A stretch of DNA of 8,205 nt from JAJRXR01 sp044439985 (lineage in GTDB: Bacteria > Planctomycetota > Phycisphaerae > Phycisphaerales > UBA1924), in assembly GCA_044439985.1 (NCBI GenBank), contig JBITAG010000275.1, positions 1 to 8,205 of the forward strand, given 5' to 3'. Every line of letters begins with the position of its first letter. Within the stretch, counting starts at the first letter, position 1. Under the pieces are notes generated by a model. That model was given only the letters and a program-made list of their open reading frames with translations, was not told where the DNA came from and ran no database searches. The translations under genes were made by a program, and so were the position numbers. Shown piece by piece: positions 6,330 through 8,205 of the stretch.

Positions 6330-6515
6330 ATGTCCAGTGACGAAACCGTCCGAATCATGTGCCCCAACCTGACCTGCCGCAAGGTGCTCGCCGTCCCGAC
6401 GAGCGCCCGGGGCAAGACGGTCCGGTGCCGCAACTGCAGCACGAACATCCGCGTGCCCGAGCCGAAGTCTCAGGCGACGCCGGGCGACAAGGACAAGGAC
6501 CCGAAGGCGGCCTGA
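6330..6515 (+). CDS. Small zinc-ribbon protein (61 aa)
   Basis: This tiny protein is one zinc ribbon with a charged tail. Ligands are C11-x4-C16 in CPNLTC and C33-x2-C36 in CRNC, with the spacer KVLAVPTSARGKTVR between them and IRVPEPK after. The pattern resembles the MJ0042-type mini-ribbons (C..C..L.VP..GK.VRC..C) that are abundant in planctomycetes, often at the N-terminus of larger proteins; here it stands alone. Residues 45-61 are polar and lysine/aspartate-rich. There is no signal peptide or membrane segment. The ATG at 6330 is preferred for its GGAG at nine bases; a GTG at 6309 would add seven residues. The gene is divergent from purA and ends 11 bp from the convergent FHA gene. Metal binding is likely; the target (RNA, DNA or protein) is unknown. 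Confidence 0.8.
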   Translation: MSSDETVRIMCPNLTCRKVLAVPTSARGKTVRCRNCSTNIRVPEPKSQATPGDKDKDPKAA

Positions 6516-6526
6516 GCCGATCCGTC

Positions 6527-7009
6527 TCAGAGCGGTGGCTGCGAGTCGTCGTCGTCCGAGAGATCAAAGTCAAAGTCGAAGACGCTGCTCTCGTCGTTGT
6601 CGGCGGAACTGGGCCGCTGGCCCCCGCCGGACTGGGCCACGCGGGGAAGCGTCTTGGCCTCTTCCTGCTCGGGCAAGCCGTCCTCGTAGCAGTGCTCCGG
6701 CTCGATCTCCTCGGGACTGCCGTCGATGCGGACCACAAAAACGAACGACCCGAAGCTGACCAGGTCGCCGGCGCTGAGGCGCTCGCTCTCAACCCGCTCC
6801 TGGTTGACGTACGTCCCGTTGCTGGAGCCCAGGTCTCGGATGAGCAGCCCGTCATCGTCCTGAACCAGCTCGCAGTGATGGCGGGAGATGCCCGCCGCGG
6901 GGATTCGGACGTCACAGTCTGTCTGCCGGCCGATCACCACGCGGTCTCGCCGGATGGGGAGTTCCTGCGTGCGTCCGTCCTCGGTGACTCGGATCAAAGC
7001 GACATCCAC
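6527..7009 (-). CDS. FHA-domain protein with acidic C-terminal tail
   Basis: Forkhead-associated domains bind phosphothreonine peptides and act as adaptors for Ser/Thr kinase signalling. Residues about 1-97 form a complete FHA domain with its conserved contacts: VVIGRQTDCDVRIP (24-37, G27-R28), ISRHHCEL (41-48, S42, R43, H45), and IRDLGSSNGTYVN (57-69, S63, N64, N69). The remainder (98-160) is low-complexity and acidic, ending in an F-D-F-D-F-D-L run (144-150), four aspartates (152-155) and SQPPL. No transmembrane or kinase domain is present, so this is a stand-alone adaptor. The start is GTG at 7009, chosen because AGGA (7023-7020) within GAGAGGA lies ten bases upstream; the nearby ATG at 7005 is out of frame. 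No kinase or phosphatase is in the window, so its partner is unknown. Confidence 0.93.
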   Translation of the reverse strand: MDVALIRVTEDGRTQELPIRRDRVVIGRQTDCDVRIPAAGISRHHCELVQDDDGLLIRDLGSSNGTYVNQERVESERLSAGDLVSFGSFVFVVRIDGSPEEIEPEHCYEDGLPEQEEAKTLPRVAQSGGGQRPSSADNDESSVFDFDFDLSDDDDSQPPL

Positions 7010-7019
7010 GCCGGGTCTA

Positions 7020-7026
7020 TCCTCTC
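7020..7026 (-). promoter_or_regulatory. Ribosome-binding site of the FHA gene (GTG start)
   Basis: GAGAGGA on the minus strand, ending ten bases before the GTG at 7009, supports that start. Confidence 0.6.
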
Positions 7027-7066
7027 TGATCCGGCCGACGCCGCCCGGGCGCCGGGAAAGGGCTCA

Positions 7067-7094
7067 ACCCGCTCGGCGGGTCCGGGACGGACCC
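7067..7094. promoter_or_regulatory. Overlapping inverted repeats between the divergent FHA gene and hemW
   Basis: ACCCGC (7067-7072) pairs with GCGGGT (7076-7081) around TCG. GGGTCCG (7078-7084) pairs with CGGACCC (7088-7094) around GGA, a perfect 7-bp stem. They share 7078-7081 and are mutually exclusive as RNA. The site lies about 42 bp before the hemW ATG and 58 bp before the FHA start, so it could be an operator for either gene or a leader structure of hemW. Confidence 0.3.
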
Positions 7095-7109
7095 TTCGAG
7101 CAACGCCTG

Positions 7110-7139
7110 ATGGACGGATCACCCCCACAGACGCGATGA
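7110..7139 (+). other. Possible nine-codon upstream ORF coupled to hemW
   Basis: ATG at 7110 opens the reading frame MDGSPPQTR, whose TGA (7137-7139) overlaps the hemW ATG (7136-7138) as ATGA. That overlap is the classic arrangement for translational coupling. hemW has no ribosome-binding site of its own, but the small ORF has only a weak GAG nine bases upstream. The overlap could be coincidence, and no peptide function is claimed. Confidence 0.22.
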
Positions 7140-8205
7140 CGAACGATATCGCCATGCCGCTCGCCGAGCAACGCCCAAGGGGGACCGCCCGCGCCCCCCT
7201 CCAGGCCGCCGCTCGGGATACCGGACCCGCCCAGGGCGCCCGATCGCTCTACATCCACGTCCCGTTCTGTGCCCACAAGTGTCACTACTGCGACTTCTAC
7301 TCGATCGTGGACCGCCAGGACCGGCAGGCGGCCTTCACCCGGCGGCTTATCCGGGAGTTGACCGCGTTGGCCCCCTTCGCCGGGCCGATCGAGACCATCT
7401 TCGTCGGCGGGGGCACCCCCACCCTCCTCGCCCCGGAATGCTGGGTCGACCTCCTCGACGCCCTCCACGACCGCTTCGACCTCTCCCGCCTCCGCTCCGG
7501 GGCGGCGGAGTTCAGCGTTGAGTGCAACCCCGAGACCGCCACACCGGAACTCTTCGAGACCCTGCGTGCCGGGGGCGTGAACCGCATCTCCATCGGCGCC
7601 CAGTCGTTCAACCCCACCCACCTGAAGACCCTTGAACGCTGGCACAACCCGGACAACGTCGCCCGCTCGATCGACATGGCCCGCGCCGCGGGGATCGAGC
7701 GTCAGTCGCTCGACCTCATCTTCGGCGTCCCGGGGCAGTCCCTCGCCGACTGGGGGGAGGACCTGACGCGCGTCCTCGAACTGGGCACGGAGCACCTCTC
7801 CTGCTACGCGCTGACGTACGAGCCCAACACCGCGATGACTGCGCGCCTCGAGCGGCACGAGTTCGAACCCGCGGACGAGGACGTCGAGGCGGACATGTAC
7901 GAGCTGACCCTTGAGCGCCTCGCCGCGTCCGGGCTCGAGCGGTACGAGGTCTCGAACTTTGCCCGTCCGGGGCGGGAGTGTGCGCACAATCTGGCGTACT
8001 GGAGGCAGCGTGACTGGCTCGCGGCGGGCCCGTCGGCGTCCGGCCACATCGCCGGGCGCCGGTGGAAGAACGCCGCCCGCCTCGACGACTATCTGCGGAC
8101 CGACGACGAGGGCTTCGCCCCGATCATGGAGCATGAGCCGCCGGACGGGCGTCGGGCGGTGAGCGAGCGGATCATGACGGGCATTCGCCTGCGCGAGGGG
8201 CTGGA
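7136..8205 (+). CDS. hemW: HemW-type radical SAM protein (heme chaperone), 3'-truncated by the window
   Basis: HemW is a cytoplasmic radical SAM protein related to oxygen-independent coproporphyrinogen III oxidase (HemN) but thought to bind and deliver heme. The frame runs off the window after 356 codons; the family is about 380-400 residues, so little is missing. The 4Fe-4S motif is C45-x3-C49-x2-C52 in FCAHKCHYCDF. Residue 54 is Phe, where true HemN has a further cysteine, which favours HemW. Other blocks: IFVGGGTPTLL (88-98), FSVECNPET (126-134), RISIGAQSFNP (150-160), DLIFGVPGQS (193-202), YALTYEPNT (224-232), and RYEVSNFARPG...HNLAYW (269-289), a HemW hallmark. The first 37 residues are a polar extension before SLYIHVPFC. 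The ATG at 7136 is the first start in frame after the FHA start; an ATG at 7154 is an alternative. Neither has a ribosome-binding site. Confidence 0.94.
   Translation, partial: MTNDIAMPLAEQRPRGTARAPLQAAARDTGPAQGARSLYIHVPFCAHKCHYCDFYSIVDRQDRQAAFTRRLIRELTALAPFAGPIETIFVGGGTPTLLAPECWVDLLDALHDRFDLSRLRSGAAEFSVECNPETATPELFETLRAGGVNRISIGAQSFNPTHLKTLERWHNPDNVARSIDMARAAGIERQSLDLIFGVPGQSLADWGEDLTRVLELGTEHLSCYALTYEPNTAMTARLERHEFEPADEDVEADMYELTLERLAASGLERYEVSNFARPGRECAHNLAYWRQRDWLAAGPSASGHIAGRRWKNAARLDDYLRTDDEGFAPIMEHEPPDGRRAVSERIMTGIRLREGL

Noticed and set aside
6512..6530. Small inverted repeat CTGAG/CTCAG across the convergent stops as a terminator
   Set aside because: Only a 5-bp stem with a 9-base loop, overlapping both stop codons and without a U-run.
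6183..7094. GGTCCG/CGGACC hexamers shared by the purA and hemW leaders as a common operator
   Set aside because: The same hexamers recur inside coding regions of this window (for example in ruvB, uppS and purA), so sharing is explained by composition.
7064..8134. A 356-codon open frame on the minus strand opposite hemW
   Set aside because: It mirrors a clearly real gene with full radical SAM motifs, is low-complexity Gly/Val/Arg-rich, and matches no family I recognise. Long antisense frames are expected in high-GC coding DNA.
1..8205. Mobile elements, CRISPR arrays, tRNA/rRNA, defence or toxin systems
   Set aside because: No long repeats, transposase or integrase motifs, spacer-repeat periodicity or RNA gene signatures were seen. 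Gene content is housekeeping throughout.

Overview
This window is high-GC, densely coding DNA made almost entirely of housekeeping genes. It suggests a planctomycete, most likely from the Phycisphaerae. The clues are protein-level style: a CPN-x-x-C mini zinc-ribbon protein ending 11 bp from an FHA protein, a CdsA with a LPGFGGVLDVIDS C-terminus, and a CT398-like coiled-coil zinc-ribbon protein. The lineage is an inference from family resemblance only; there is no rRNA here to test it. I see no mobile element, CRISPR array, tRNA or rRNA.

Layout. 1-987 (+) is the C-terminal part of an M28 metallopeptidase whose true start lies before the window. It is followed after 36 bp by ruvB (1024-2073, +), which sits where a leaderless transcript could begin. 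A minus-strand block follows, read from 6172 down to 2131: purA, uppS, cdsA and a CT398-like coiled-coil/zinc-ribbon gene, with gaps of 48, about 28 and 84 bp. ruvB and the coiled-coil gene converge. From 6330 comes a 61-residue zinc-ribbon protein (+), converging on an FHA-domain protein (6527-7009, -). hemW (7136 to the window edge, +) is divergent from the FHA gene and is cut off at its 3' end.

How the genes relate. uppS and cdsA are a classic envelope pair: undecaprenyl diphosphate for peptidoglycan carriers and CDP-diacylglycerol for phospholipids. Here they sit between purA (AMP synthesis) and the coiled-coil zinc-ribbon gene, not in the common uppS-cdsA-dxr-rseP order. ruvB (Holliday-junction migration) and hemW (heme handling) are independent housekeeping functions.

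The least explained sequence is in the short intergenic regions. The purA leader has three overlapping, mutually exclusive stem possibilities next to its ribosome-binding site. The coiled-coil zinc-ribbon gene has a perfect 7-bp hairpin bracketed by a 9-bp direct repeat. The hemW leader has overlapping hairpins and a nine-codon ORF whose stop overlaps the hemW start as ATGA. I found no new multi-gene system; these leader structures are the best candidates for undescribed biology, and all of them are tentative.
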